Assembly: GCA_946811185.2 (NCBI GenBank)
Contig: OX328110.1
Span: 10,582,516-10,646,515, forward strand
Source of the DNA: Hippopus hippopus
Taxonomy: Eukaryota; Mollusca; Bivalvia; Cardiida; Cardiidae
DNA: 64,000 bases
Reading direction: 5' to 3'
Notes under the pieces: generated by a model
The model's database searches: none
Told to the model about the DNA's origin: nothing
The model's input: only the letters and a program-made list of their open reading frames with translations
Part shown: one piece after another, positions 33,755 through 45,699 of the stretch
Position numbering within the stretch: the first letter of the stretch is position 1
Layout: each line of letters begins with the position of its first letter
Made by a program: the position numbers and the translations under genes

Positions 33755-34016
33755 GGCCTGCAACACGCGAAAAGGGGCATTCAGACATTTGCGTAAAGTG
33801 TCGTCTCGGATCAGCCTGCGCAGTCCGCACAGGCTAATCCGAGACGACACTTTCCGTTTTTTATGAAATTTTCTGTTTTTCGCAAGTCTACTGTAGCACA
33901 AAATCTAATGTAGTCGTAAAGTGCCGTCTCGGATTAGCCTGCGCGGACTGCGCAGGCTGATCCGAGACGACACTTTACGCAAATGTCCGAATGCCCCTTT
34001 TCGCGTGTTGCAAGCC
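33755..34016. repeat. Palindrome family 2: foldback element with nested hairpins
   Basis: Outer inverted ends GGCCTGCAACACGCGAAAAG at 33755 and the complement ending at 34016. Inside are two separate hairpins around AGCCTGCGCAGTCCGCACAG and AGCCTGCGCGGACTGCGCAG, each bounded by CGTCTCGGAT and ATCCGAGACG. It has no coding capacity. A second copy lies at 42334-42594. Confidence 0.85.
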
Positions 34017-34359
34017 ATATCAAGCAAGTCATTACATAATTGTGGATCCATAAAATCCATTTTGTAGAACAAACAGCTGAATCATGGGGTAGAATTTTCC
34101 TTGGACATGAAGCCCCCTTTTCACAGACCGTGGCCCAATTTTACTTTTTCTATTGGCCACAGGTCTTCCACTAAAAATGGAAGACTGCAAGAACAAATTG
34201 CTAAAGGAGTGCTAGTTGTTAGAAAGTGTTTTATAAAGTGTTTAAGCATCTGGCCCAGCGTGCATTTGTATACATAATACGATTTCCTCGAATACAAGTA
34301 TTAGAAGAAAGCATAGAAAAAAAATAGGAGCTTTGTAGTGGTATAAAAAACAAAAGAAC

Positions 34360-34910
34360 TAGAGGCCCTGAAGGGCCTGAAATCGCTCTACTGGCAGTGA
34401 TTTTGCTTTTATGTTAGCATACACTACGAATTCATGATGCAAAAAGAAAAAAAAAAAAAATACAAAGATTAAAACAAAAAATGCTGACTTCATCGCATAA
34501 ACAAGAAATGAAAATTTTCAACTTGAAATAGATACTTTTTCCATACTGTTTCTTGGATTTTTTTCAAAATCAATAGGGTAGAAGCTATTGATGAGATAAA
34601 CAAACTGTGCAAGTTTCACAAAAATCTGATGACAAATGCAGACTTAATCAAGTAAACAAGAAAAAAAAAATGCAACTTGAAATGGCTACTTTTCCCACAT
34701 TGTTTGTTGGATTTTTCTCAAAATCAACAGGGTTGAAGCTATTGATGAGATAAACAAACTGTGCAAGTTTCATGGAAATCTGATCCCAAATGCAGGCTTT
34801 ATCGCGTAAACAAGAAAAAGACTAACGGACGGACGGACGGACGGACGGACGACGGAAACCACGCCATGACATAAGCTCTGCTGGCTTTCAGCCAGTAGAG
34901 CTAAAAATAA
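34360..34910. repeat. Interspersed repeat bounded by GCTCTACTGGC / GCCAGTAGAGC
   Basis: Inverted ends (TCGCTCTACTGGCAGTGATT and TTTCAGCCAGTAGAGCTAAA) enclose a twice-repeated block (TGATGAGATAAACAAACTGT, CTTGAAATGGCTACTTTTCC) and a (CGGA)n tract at 34825-34850. No transposase is present, so it is a non-autonomous element at most. Confidence 0.6.
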
Positions 34911-35367
34911 TAGTACAAGCATTGTATGGGAGAAGAAATTCTAGAAAAGACTACTACAGAAAAAAGGACCCCTCAAAAGAAGGCTTACCATAGACGGACG
35001 AAGATTCGGTGTTTAGGCTGAAATACGTGAAGGTCGTGCTCAGGCTAAATAGTCAAATTGAGTCATACTCCGTGTAAAGGTGGCTCCATGCATCTGCAAA
35101 AGTATCGACTCATAGCTTAGGCTGACATAGGCCGAAACATTTTGCTACTTTTAAAATTTCTGCATGTTCAAGTACCGTTTTATGTCATGATTTTGTCGGT
35201 TGATTTATACAAAATGATTTTATGGATCTTAAGTTATATGATGACTTGCTAGGTACAATGCATCAAGGAGAGGCATTTAGCCCCCTTTTGCCAGAGCATG
35301 GCTCATTTGTAAACAAATGCAGTCAAAAGGGCAGGCAAGTCTAGATACTTACATGTACAGGTTATGT

Positions 35368-36572
35368 CAGGGTGTCCATAAAATCTGGGTACGTGGTAAA
35401 AAACATACTTTTTAAAACAAAATAATTTTATTCAATTCTAATGTTGATAAATAATATTTTCAACATGATTTCCATCATTTTCAACGCATAATTTGCAAAA
35501 TTCAGGTGAACTCGATGGAATAGATCTGCATTGCCGTCGATTTCAGCACACTGACTGGTAATGCGTTCTCTCATGTGGTTAAAATCTGTAATCTTGATCG
35601 AGTACACTTTCTCTTTTAGCATACCCCAGAAAAAGAAGTCAAGGGAAAAAGGTCTGGTGAACGAGGGGACAACTCCACATGACCTATTCTTCCAATCCAG
35701 TGAGGAAAAGTGTCATTCAGCCAATCTCTAACAGCAGTAGCAAAATGGGTAGGGCCCCATCCTGCTGAAACCAGCCCAGACTTCCCTCGACTAGGCGCTC
35801 AATTTGAGGCATTAAGTTGTCTCTCAGCATGTTTAGATAAGTCTCACCCGTTACTTGTTCATCAAAGAAAAAGGGTCCTAGCACATGAGCTATCCATAAA
35901 CCACACCACACCGTCATATTTTGGCTGCCTTGCTGTTTGGATGGATCCATCCAATGTGGATTGCCTTGAGACCAGTACCGGAGATTCTGTCTGTTGACTT
36001 CACCATTTACATAAAACACAGCTTCATCACTGAACAATACAAAGTCTTTAGTAAAATTGATATTTTCATCCAATTTATCTGAAAACCATTCGCACATCTG
36101 CATTCGTCTATCGGAATCGTCTTCATTTAAGTGATGCAATATCTGTAACTTGTACGGATGATACTTCTCCTCTCCCAGGATTTTGTGGATGGTTGACCAT
36201 GGAACACCCAACTCTGTGGATGTCCGACGAAGTGATTTCTTTGGGCTAGCAAAGACCTTGGCCAAGACAGCCTCTTTCTCTGAAGTCTTTGTTCGTCCAG
36301 AACGGGGTTTGTCCAAGATACTGCCTGTTTCTTTAAACTTCGTAACCAATTTCCCGACGGCAGTAAAACAAATAGGTTGCCGATAAGGGTGCCGATGTTT
36401 AAATTCTTCCGCAATTTTGCGATAAGATCATCATACTCGTTCACTTAAGAGTACCAACTCGATTCGTTCTTCTTTAGACAAAGCCATTATTTATTCTAGG
36501 GAGGAAAAATAACATAAATAAATAAAATAGATAGTGAAATCCTCTACGTACCCAGACTTTGTGGACACCCTG
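35368..36572 (-). mobile_element. mariner/Tc1-superfamily element, dead
   Basis: Inverted ends: CAGGGTGTCCATAAAATCTG at 35368 and the complement of TACCCAGACTTTGTGGACAC, ending CCCTG at 36572. The right flank starts TA; the left flank reads ATGT, so the TA duplication is not clean. The element encloses a single frameshifted transposase. Confidence 0.8.
35428..36486 (-). pseudogene. mariner-like transposase (HTH plus DDE), frameshifted
   Basis: Starts MALSKEERIELV at 36486. It shows DUF4817/HTH-like KFKETGSILDKPRSGR and SWSTIHKIL-type helices (VPWSTIHKILGEE). DDE residues follow: LFSDEAVFYVNG, GWFQQDGA and PRSPDLFPLDFFFWG. Frame changes near 36410 and 35760-35620 split it into at least three frames, so it is inactive. 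Confidence 0.8.
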
Positions 36573-36599
36573 TATTATAGCATGTTACCCCGTCTAAAT

Positions 36600-37170
36600 A
36601 TTATACGTACTTTAACTTATGCATTTATGTTAACTGCAAACAGCAATTTTTTTTAGCCATGCTATGTATCTGCAAAAATGTTTCGACCCATGTCAGCCTA
36701 CGCAGTTCGCGCAGGCTAGCATGGGTCGAAACTTGTTATATGGTATATTTTCTGCATGTCCAAGGACCATTCTACCTTAGAATTTAGTCAGTTGTAATAC
36801 ATATGGATTTTACGGGTCCATTATTATGTGATTACATGCTTAGTATCATGTATCACAGAGATGCATTAAACCCTCTTTTCCAAGAGTACGGCTCATTTAT
36901 ATGTGAGCCGCGCTCTGTGAAAAGGGGGCTTAATGCATCTGCGAAAAGTTTCGACCCAGGTCAGCCTGCGCAGTCCGCGCAGGCTGACCTGGGCCGAAAC
37001 TTTTCGCTATTGGTCGATTTTCTGCATGTCAAAGGATCAGTCTACCTCATGATTGAGTCGGTTGTTAAAAAAAGTGGCTATTATGGATCCATAAGTATGA
37101 GATGGCTTTCTTGGTATGATGGATTACGGAGATGCATTAAGCCCCCTTTTGCCAGAGCATGGCTCATGTA
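36600..37170. repeat. Palindrome family 2b, two adjacent copies
   Basis: Two foldback units side by side: hairpin TTTCGACCCATGTCAGCCTA..TAGCATGGGTCGAAAC (36680-36733) and GTTTCGACCCAGGTCAGCCTG..GACCTGGGCCGAAAC (36948-37002), each with CTCTGTGAAAAGGGGG-type flanks. Confidence 0.75.
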
Positions 37171-37403
37171 TATGTGTAAATTTAGAGTATGTCAACTGGG
37201 CCTTAGGAGACAAATACAAACTTTTCCTTTTCAGCGCCCCGGGCAAAAACAAAGGCATTTGCGGACGGCACAGATCAATATTAGGCTAGAAGGTACATAA
37301 CTTGCAGTCTGATCTTGGAGCTACACCGTCCGCTTTATAGTCCAACCTATAAGATAAAAGAATATCTTGCTTAGTTTCAATGGCCTGTATTTTCAGCCGT
37401 AGA

Positions 37404-37441
37404 ATGAATGAATGAATGAATGAATGAATGAATGAATGAAT
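37404..37441 (+). repeat. (GAAT)n microsatellite
   Basis: About nine GAAT units. The flanking 37171-38570 shows no supported gene. Confidence 0.9.
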
Positions 37442-38574
37442 GGTGTTTTATGGCGCATCGACACCTAGAGTTATAGAGCGCGCAAAAAAGAAGTAATGAA
37501 AAGAAAGAATAGGATCTAAGAATGTGAGACATGAGTATATGATGAAAGATGTACTATGAAATGGTACCATAATGGGATGTAAAATAAAATAGATATACAG
37601 TGATAAGAATAAAGCAGTCTGAATATGAATAAAAGGTTTAAAAACAATACCATAATTTTGTATAAGGTCCAATCTCCTAGAGAAAAGCCATGATTAGTTT
37701 GACAACCTTTCTGGTATGCCTTGATCCGTCATTGCAGTTTTGCTAGAATTTATCTGTATTTCATGAAACAGATCTATTTGAATGCTTGATATTGTATACA
37801 GTATCTACATGTAGATGAAATTTTCAAACAGACGGATCTTGTATTCTCAAATACCAGCAACTAAACTAAAGTGACCTTTTATAGAATTATTAATTCATTT
37901 ACATTCAAGATCATTTATCATGCTAGATGAAATATAAAAGTGAAAAATAATATAAATAGAATGTAAAAATACGAGTAATGAATATATGATGAAAGATGTG
38001 TAATGAAATGATTCCGTAAAGGAAATAAACTAGATATACAGTGATAGGAAGAAAAAAGTCTGAATAGGAAGAAAAGGTTTTAAAACAATATCACAGTTTT
38101 GTATAAAGTCCAATCTCCTTAAGGAAGGCAATAATTGTCTCAGTGTTTACAGAATCAGAGAGCTCTCATTCTGTCAACACTTTAGAGTTTGGAACGAACT
38201 GGATGAAGATCCACACAGTGAAGAAAATGTGTTCAACGGAAAAGGGCGCATTGCAGGGAATGCACTCTGGTGCCTCATCACGAGGTCGAGATGATATATA
38301 ATTATATATTAAGGTCTGAAAGAATTAAATATGACACTTATTTGACGCTGATGATCAGTATTAAACTTTCTATCCTCTATGCGGATCATTTATAAAATAT
38401 CAGACAGTTTAAGTGTACAAGTATCACAACAGACAAAATTTTAAAAATTTGTTTTAAGCCGATTTTCGATTTTAGCACTTTCTTAAATGGAAGCTTCGAC
38501 ATAAGAGATACTTCGGTAACATAATACAATACTCGTATATATACCCTCTCCTAAACAATTCCTAATGTTCACGA

Positions 38575-38770
38575 CCCCCGGTAGAACAGTTGGTAGCGTA
38601 CAGAACTTGAGAAGAGGGTGTCGCTGGTTCGATCCCCGGCTAGATCAATTTCTTTCTGAGGACTGATGATTGTAATTGCAACAGGATTCATTCTTCTCTG
38701 ACCGCTGACTATTGTTTCGACGATGGTTAGGTGGGAAAGCAGCCATTAGCTTGGAAAATACTATTGTGAT
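38575..38770 (+). mobile_element. tRNA-like SINE head relic
   Basis: CCGGTAGAACAGTTGGTAGC (A-box-like) and GGTTCGATCCCCGGC (B-box-like) are 40 bp apart. No clean acceptor stem is seen, so it is more likely a SINE head than a functional tRNA. Confidence 0.45.
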
Positions 38771-38849
38771 AAGTAAGAGTAAAAGAAACTCCATGGAAGC
38801 ATAAGTAGGTGCACTTAGAACCACTTCTGTAATAAAACGGATATTTGTA

Positions 38850-40110
38850 ACAAATTTTCAGCTTCGGTATATTCCTTTAATATTCACCCATGTACTTCAA
38901 AATGGATATATATGGATGATTTTTATCCAAAACTTTACAGAAACATCATGGAAGATGGAAAAAATCGCATCTGAAAATTTTATTTCAAAAGGCCGTTTCA
39001 TGTGGATATTTGTAATAAAATTAAACAAGAATGCGGATATTTGAAACAAAATTTTCAATTTCGCTATATTTCTTAGTTTTCACCTATGTACTTCAAAATG
39101 GATATATATGGATGACTTGTATTCAAAACTTTACAGAAACATCATGAAAGATGGAAAAAATCGCATTTGAAAATTTTACTACAAAAGGCCGTTTCATGTG
39201 GATATTTGTTATAAGATTAAACAAAACTGCGGATATTTTGTAACGAAATTTTAAACTTCGCCTTATTCAATAAGTAATCACCCATGTACTTCAAAATGGA
39301 TATATATGGATGATTTTTATCCAAAACTTTACAGAAACATCGTGGAAGATGGAAAAAATCGCATTTGAAAATTTTATTTCAAAAGGCCGTTTCATGTGGA
39401 TATTTGTAATAAAATTGAACAAGAATGCGGATATTTGTAACAAAATTTTCAACTTCGCTATGATTCTTAGTATTCACCCATGTACTTCAAAATAGATACA
39501 TATGGATGGCTTTTATCCAAAACTTTACAGAAACATCATGAAAGATTGAAAAAATTGCATTTGAAAATTTTATTTCAAAAGGCCGTTTCATGTAGATATT
39601 TGTAATAAAATTAAAACAGAATGGGGATATTTGTAACAAAAATTTCAACTTCGCTATATACCTTTAGTATTCACCCATGTACTTCAAAATGGATACATAT
39701 GGATGGTTTTTATCCAAAACTTTACAGAAACATCATGGAAGATGGAAATAATCGCATTTGAAAATTTAACTTGAAAAGGCCGTTTCATGTGGATATTTGT
39801 AATAAAATTAAACAAGAATGCGGATATTTGTAACGAAATTTCAACTTCGCTATATTTCTTAGTATTCACCTATGTACTTTAAAATGGATAGGTATGGATG
39901 ATTTGTATCCAAAACTTTTCAGAAACCTCGTGAAAGATAGAAAAATCGCACTTGAAAACTTTATTTCAAAAGGCCATTTCTTGTGGAAATTTGTGATAAA
40001 ATTAAACAAGAATGCGGATATTTGTATTGAAATTTTCATCTTCGCTATATTCATGAAACATTATGCAAGATGTGAAAAATCGCATTTGAAAACTTTATTT
40101 CAAAAGGCCG
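38850..40110 (+). repeat. ~196-bp satellite array
   Basis: At least six units with TGTACTTCAAAATGGATA recurring near 38893, 39088, 39289, 39483, 39679 and 39875 (spacing 194-201 bp). Shared blocks include CTTTACAGAAACATCATGGA and CAAAAGGCCGTTTCATGTGG. Short open frames repeat with the unit. Diverged units reappear at 42600-43060. Confidence 0.85.
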
Positions 40111-42059
40111 TTTTTACTCAAGTGGTTGGAATGCAGAACTAGATTGATAAAAAAAAGAGGGGAAAATATGTAATAAAATTATAACCTCACTGTATTTCTT
40201 CACTATTCACTGTCATAAATAATCATATAATTATACTGACTGCCTATTGTACGTTTATATTTTGAAATATACACAGTAAAAGAATTAACGACGTTTTATC
40301 GGGTTGTCAGTGCGCAACATTTTTGCGCATGTCTCTTCGCTTCTCTGTTTTCTAGCGTAACTTTGTCTGATTGTAGTACTATTATTGGACTACTGATTTT
40401 TGCTACAAGACGTTGAGAGAGTAGTGGTAAATACATTTTTTTTAAAAGATCAGTTTATGAAGGTGTAAATCATTCCTAAACAACGAAAACGGAACATGTA
40501 CATTTGTCGGACATTACTTATCCGGATAGTAAGTTCAGTGTGGTAAAAAGAGAAAATTACAAGTATTTTCTCCTTTTCAACGTTTTCTTACCCTCTTTCC
40601 TGGATAGATATTGATAGAAATCAGGATCGTTTGATTCATTTTGCTATAAGGTTCGTAAGTAATCTATGCCTTTGAGTAATTTTGGACAGTTCTACTTGTA
40701 TTGTTCTTCCATTCTCCCATCTATTAAAATATAACACATGCATTTGGTATTAAACCTTTCCTAAATGAATTAAATTGGAACTTTAAAATTGAAAGAAGCT
40801 GCAGACGACAAATTAAACAAGGTTTAAATGAGATTAATAGAACCGTTTGTGCAGAAAAGGTTGTGGGGAAAGGAACAATTGCTTGTAATGAACAATTACC
40901 CCTTTTATCAAAATGTTTTCCAAAGCCGTCCCATACCAATGTTAAATCGAGACTATATCAAGGAAAGGGTTGACAGAGTAAAATCTTTATTGTGAAAAAA
41001 AAAAAAAACATGATTTAGTGCTAGAAATAATACATCTTACTAAGTAATTTGAAATCTTGGGTGTTTTGTGTCACTTTCTTTGTTCCAAGGGAGATAATTG
41101 AGTTCGAATATTGGGAAAAAAAGCCTGGCAACCTATCTTTTTTTTCTTGCAGTTTTTGATAAAGGATCTAATCAAGTATATTTCTGAGAAAAATGAGAAA
41201 AATCTTTGCGCTAGATTTTTTTGAGGGTCAAATAATGTCCTGATTTTCTGTGATAAAATAAGCAATTTTGTGGGCTAAGGGTTTTACTGAAACATAGATA
41301 GAGTATCATTAATTTGAAATATCTGTTAATTTCTCATCAAAGTCAGAGGATCCATTGTTTCACTATGAATTTAAATAAAACACAGAGAACATGATTTGAC
41401 TGAAATTACAGATTTTAATCACAAAATTCTGACGTATGCCGCAATAATTGGGTTTTGTGTAATTTGAAAAAAGGGTTATGTTCTTCGTGGGCTCAGAACT
41501 TTTTAGTTCATCTGGCAACGTCTGATTATCTCTTCGCATATTGAAAGAACATACTTTGAAGTGTTTCTGTGTCAAATTTCACGAAATTCTCAGAGCTAGA
41601 AATAAGTCGATGAAACGCCTTTAATATAATATCATTTGATTTTGAGGATGATGATGATGATGATCGTGATGATGATGATCATTAGCCAAAAAATTGGGCA
41701 TAAATAAGTGTTCAATAACATGTGATTGTTAATTTTTCAAAAACAGATAACAACTAACAAATGTGATGTATTCGTTGCCATTTTCTTTTGTTTGTGTGTG
41801 TGTTCATTTTGTGAGTGTAACATACACGTTTCGGTGCGCATATTAAAACTTAAGCCACACAAACATATCACATTTTATGAACCATATTCGTTTGATGCGC
41901 GTGTCATTTCGACCGAATGTATCACACGTGTGACATATTCGGCTGAACTTTTCGCTTATATAACATATTTGATCCGTGACATATACGGTTCAACAGGGCT
42001 ATTTGTTATAAATTTCAACCTCACTGTATTCCCTGATCATTCACTCAAACAGTTCACAA
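40111..42059. other. Intergenic, no supported gene
   Basis: Contains two palindrome family 3 copies (40543-40592, 40853-40922), a poly-A run at 40996 and a GAT microsatellite at 41650-41685. The 118-codon frame at 41726 has no recognisable domain. Confidence 0.5.
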
Positions 42060-42330
42060 TAGATAAGAGCTATGCTCTGTGAAAAGGGGGCTTGATGCAC
42101 CTACGTAATGCTTTGTGCCAACCAAGACATCAAAAAATGAAGGATCCATAAAATCCATTATGCCGACCGACAGGCTGAATCATGATGTAGACTGGTCTTT
42201 TGACATGTAGGAAATTGATCAGTAGCAAAAAGTTTCGGCCCAGGTCAGCCTAGCGGATTGCGTGGGCTAACCTGGGTTGATACTTTTTACAGATACATTA
42301 AGCCCCCTTTTTTACAGAGCATGGCTCATA
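42060..42330. repeat. Palindrome family 2b copy
   Basis: GCTCTGTGAAAAGGGGGCTT at the left and AAGCCCCCTTTTTTACAGAGC at the right form long inverted ends. An internal hairpin lies around TTTCGGCCCAGGTCAGCCTA. Confidence 0.75.
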
Positions 42331-42333
42331 TTT

Positions 42334-42594
42334 GGTCTGCAACATGCGAAAAGTGGCATTCGGACATTTGCATAAAGTATCGTCCCGGATCAGCCTGCGC
42401 ACTCTGCGCAGGCTAATCCGAGACGGCACTTTACGGCTACAGTAGATTTTGTCCTACAGTGGACTTGCGTGAAACAGAAAAATCACACACGATCGGAAAG
42501 TCATCTCGGATCAGCCTGCCCGGACTGCGGAGGCTTATCCGCGACGATTCTTTACGCAAATGACCGAATGCCCCTTTTCTCGTGTTGCAGGCCG
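42334..42594. repeat. Palindrome family 2 foldback element, second copy
   Basis: GGTCTGCAACATGCGAAAAG to the complement ending GTGTTGCAGGCCGTA, with two internal CGGATCAGCCTGC hairpins. It abuts the preceding 2b copy. Confidence 0.75.
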
Positions 42595-44895
42595 TATGAA
42601 AATTGAATCCAAATATTTACGGAAATATAATGAAAAGTGGAAAAAATGCATTTGAAAATAAAATGTTTCAACCTCGCTACGTTTTTTTTTTTACAATATT
42701 CACCCATATACTCAAAACAGATACGGACGATTGGCATGGAGCACAGTATTTGTAACGGAAAACGGTTATTTTTAAGGAACTTTTCAATCGCACTATATTT
42801 CTTCAATATTCTACCGAACCGTTCCAAACTGATAAATATGTATGGTTTAGGCCATAAACATATCAGAAACATTGTGAAAGGTAGAAAAAAGGAATTTGAA
42901 AAATTATTACAAAAGGCTGCTTGTAGCAAAATAAGGTGGAACAAAGTTTTCAAGATCACTATATTTCTTCTATATTCACACGCCCAATTAAAAATGGGCA
43001 AAAATGTATGGATTCAATTCTGAAGTTGACAAAAACATCATTACAGGTGGAAAAATGTGTTTAAAAAAAAAGAATGATACAAAGGGCCGTTGAAAATGAA
43101 GATCAAAAAGTGATTGAGGCTCGTATGAATACTCGTCGCCGATAAGACGATACCTTTGTTTTTTTTCATGTCTGTCGGTCGGTTGGTCGGTCGGTCACCT
43201 TTATGAGAAAACGTGAAACCCCCATGGAAATGGTTTCAAAAGAAATTTGATTTATGGTGTGGGTACAATAATCATAGTAAAATCGGGGGTTTTGGCGTCT
43301 TACTCCGTCTAATCTGCTGTCGATTAGATAACTAAGGTAGTGCTCCTATCAAAGTATCTCGGGTTTTCTTTTAAACATGCACTGACCAATTCGAAGCCAC
43401 TGGCTGCTTACGTTGATAATAACCAAAATACTTCTCAGTGCTTACATAGTGAAGAATTCGGTTGCTATGACTTCCACCATTTATTAATTCTCACTTTCTT
43501 TAGGTATGAATCTGACAAATTATGATTTTAGTGTTGCTTTGCACTATTCCAAACATCAATGCGAGTTTTGCGTTTTATTTATATGTGACCTCCACATAAG
43601 CTTTTCCAAGGCTACACCTCGGTACTAGCGTTATTGGCGAGGACCGCTAAAACCTCATAACGGCCTCCACATGATTGAATAATATCATAAACAATAACTG
43701 ATAAAATACGAAAAAAAATGAAAACAGTGTCTAATTCGAGCGAAAAGAAAACACAACGTGGTGGTAAAGAGCGTAATGCTTTTCCCAGGTACTGTTCAAA
43801 CTGTGATAGTGCCACACATTGTCATAATTTATAAATACGTTCGGTCAGTAATCATCGGCCATACTATATTCAGTAAGTAATCACTGGCCATACTATAAAC
43901 TGTTCTAGTTTTAAACTAGACGACTTGCTAAGTGACAGACACCTCATGTAACATAATTGAATTTAGAATCGGGCTTTTTTCATACTATATGTGGGCATTC
44001 TTAGTCAAAAATTTATGACACAACTTGTGAAATCTTTGAACCCCAGGTTTCTCTTATGTAATTCGAAATATTTGGACCAAAGGGTAATCAAAATGAAAAA
44101 AATGTCTCCCTTTGCGAACAGAATATAGCGATGATAATTTTCAACATGATGCGACTTCGATTTCGCATCTGTGCTTTCAAAATAAGCTACTTTTGTCTCT
44201 TGGATATCTCGGGAAATGTACCAATGAATGTAAGCTATATACTGGACATCATGCGATTGGCTGTTTTAAGAAGGCGACGTGGTTAAAGCTCCTCCCAATT
44301 TTGTGCATGCTTTAAGTTGGCTTGCCCAGCTCCGCCTTAAAGGGTAACTTCAGTCCAAAATTTTTATTTCAAATTTAGATAAAACTATACTAGAGTATGT
44401 TAAAAAAAATCTTAGCGTTCTGTGATGCTTACTTCACGAGATATAGAGGTTTAAACTTCGGATTTTCACCTGTCTGAAAGTCGTTAATTGAAAAAGTCGT
44501 GACTTCCGGTAGTCTGCCGTGACGTCACAAGTGTGAGAAGATATGGTCGCTATATATGAACTAACGCCGAAAACTGAGAAAACTGCATGAAATTTGTAAA
44601 GATATAAATCGCTTTATCACGTTTCAATCACTTGTGTACTGCAAAATTTCAATCTCTATCGCTCTTACGTCTTACTACAAACATAGGAAAGAAATTTTGA
44701 ATGAATTAGCCCAGTGGAGATGGTACTTATGAACAGGAAAAGTTATTCTTCTAGTGGGGAACAAAACTATTTTGAAATTTATTTCTTGAAGTTATTTCAA
44801 TTATACCACTGCCTCATCAACGAATTTTAATAGATAAATATAAAAAAAGAAATAATAACTCAAGATAGTTGAAACATGCCAAAAGTCTCTTCTAC
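42595..44895. other. Intergenic, no supported gene
   Basis: Diverged 196-bp satellite units lie at 42600-43060, and a TCGG repeat at 43172-43195. An interspersed-repeat-like block at 44335-44720 (AAAGGGTAACTTCAGTCC, TTCACCTGTCTGAAAGTCG) is present. If the SINE at 44905 is ignored, the last bases run into the integrase relic. Confidence 0.45.
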
Positions 44896-44897
44896 TA

Positions 44898-45150
44898 AGT
44901 GGTAGAGGGTCTTGTGTGGCTCGATGGTAAAGTGTAGGACTCGTGACCTGGAGGTCCCGGGTTCGAGCCGCACTGGCTCCACTGGGTGTTTCACAGGAAT
45001 GTCCTTGGGCAAGATTCTTCAGAGCCCATCCTAGTTAAAGTACTGGTGAAAGCCAGAAAAATATGAATATGTGAGCTGTCGCCGTGATATGACTGAAATA
45101 GTGTTGAAAGCAGCGTAAAACACCATTCAAACAAACAAACAAACAAAGTG
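44898..45150 (+). mobile_element. tRNA-derived SINE inserted in Maverick C integrase relic
   Basis: Head GTGTGGCTCGATGGTAAAGT and B box GGTTCGAGCC, body GTCCTTGGGCAAGATTCTTC, tail GATATGACTGAAATAGTG and (CAAA)n. AAGTGGTA is found on both sides (44897 region and 45146 region), a likely target duplication. Confidence 0.8.
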
Positions 45151-45154
45151 GTAA

Positions 45155-45262
45155 GAAGTTAAGGTTATCAAAAAAGGAAAAAAGAAATCTCTTGTAAAGT
45201 GGAAAGGTTATCCCAATGAATTTAATTCATGGGTTGACAATAAAGACATTAGAAATATTTAA
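45155..45262 (+). pseudogene. Integrase C-terminal chromodomain remnant (Maverick C)
   Basis: A short frame reads EVKVIKKGKKKSLVKWKGYP then FNSWVDNKDI before a stop. This is a chromodomain end (VKWKGYP..FNSWV), as found at the C-terminus of Maverick retroviral-type integrases. The upstream integrase core is absent, and an in-frame TAA precedes it at 45152-45154. It lies 10 nt before the protease start, which fits a compact viral-type gene order. Confidence 0.7.
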
Positions 45263-45271
45263 CTATAAAAA

Positions 45272-45688
45272 ATGTTAAATATTTCGATTAAAAACGTAAT
45301 TTTACCAAATAAACCATTAAATAATTTCGAGTTAGAAGATGCTGCAAAAAGATTAGAGATACCTTATTTTAGAGGAGTCTTTTTACTAGATACATTACCG
45401 AGTAAACCAAATAAAAAAGAATGTGGTATATTAGACTTTGATAAAAGTTGTGGACCTGGTACGCATTGGGTTGCTTGGTATAAAAACGGTAAAACTAAAA
45501 TTTATTTTGACAGTTATGGCATACAGCCACCTAATGAAATTCGAGAGTACCTAAAAAGTCCAATACAGTACAATACTGATCAATTACAACAAGCTGGGGA
45601 GGTATTTTGTGAGCATTTATGTTTATACATTCTTAAAGAGTTAAGCTCGGGTAAAAAGTTTCAAAATGTTTTAAATAAACTTTTTTAG
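45272..45688 (+). CDS. Adenovirus-type cysteine protease (Maverick C)
   Basis: 138 aa. It belongs by motif to the adenain/Maverick PRO family, which cleaves capsid precursors. His65 lies in GTHWVAW, Asp80 in IYFDSYG and Cys113 in VFCEHLCLYIL, preceded by QLQQAG, matching the expected His-Asp/Glu-Cys order and the upstream glutamine. The frame is complete and of normal length for the family. It is followed 11 nt later by the fibre-like gene. More AT-rich codons than element B (for example TTATTT, AAAAAA runs) mark it as a different lineage. Confidence 0.85.
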   Translation: MLNISIKNVILPNKPLNNFELEDAAKRLEIPYFRGVFLLDTLPSKPNKKECGILDFDKSCGPGTHWVAWYKNGKTKIYFDSYGIQPPNEIREYLKSPIQYNTDQLQQAGEVFCEHLCLYILKELSSGKKFQNVLNKLF

Positions 45689-45699
45689 CAATATAAAAA

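Noticed and set aside
38575..38650. A functional tRNA gene
   Set aside because: A and B boxes are present but no acceptor stem closes around them, and SINE-like sequence follows.
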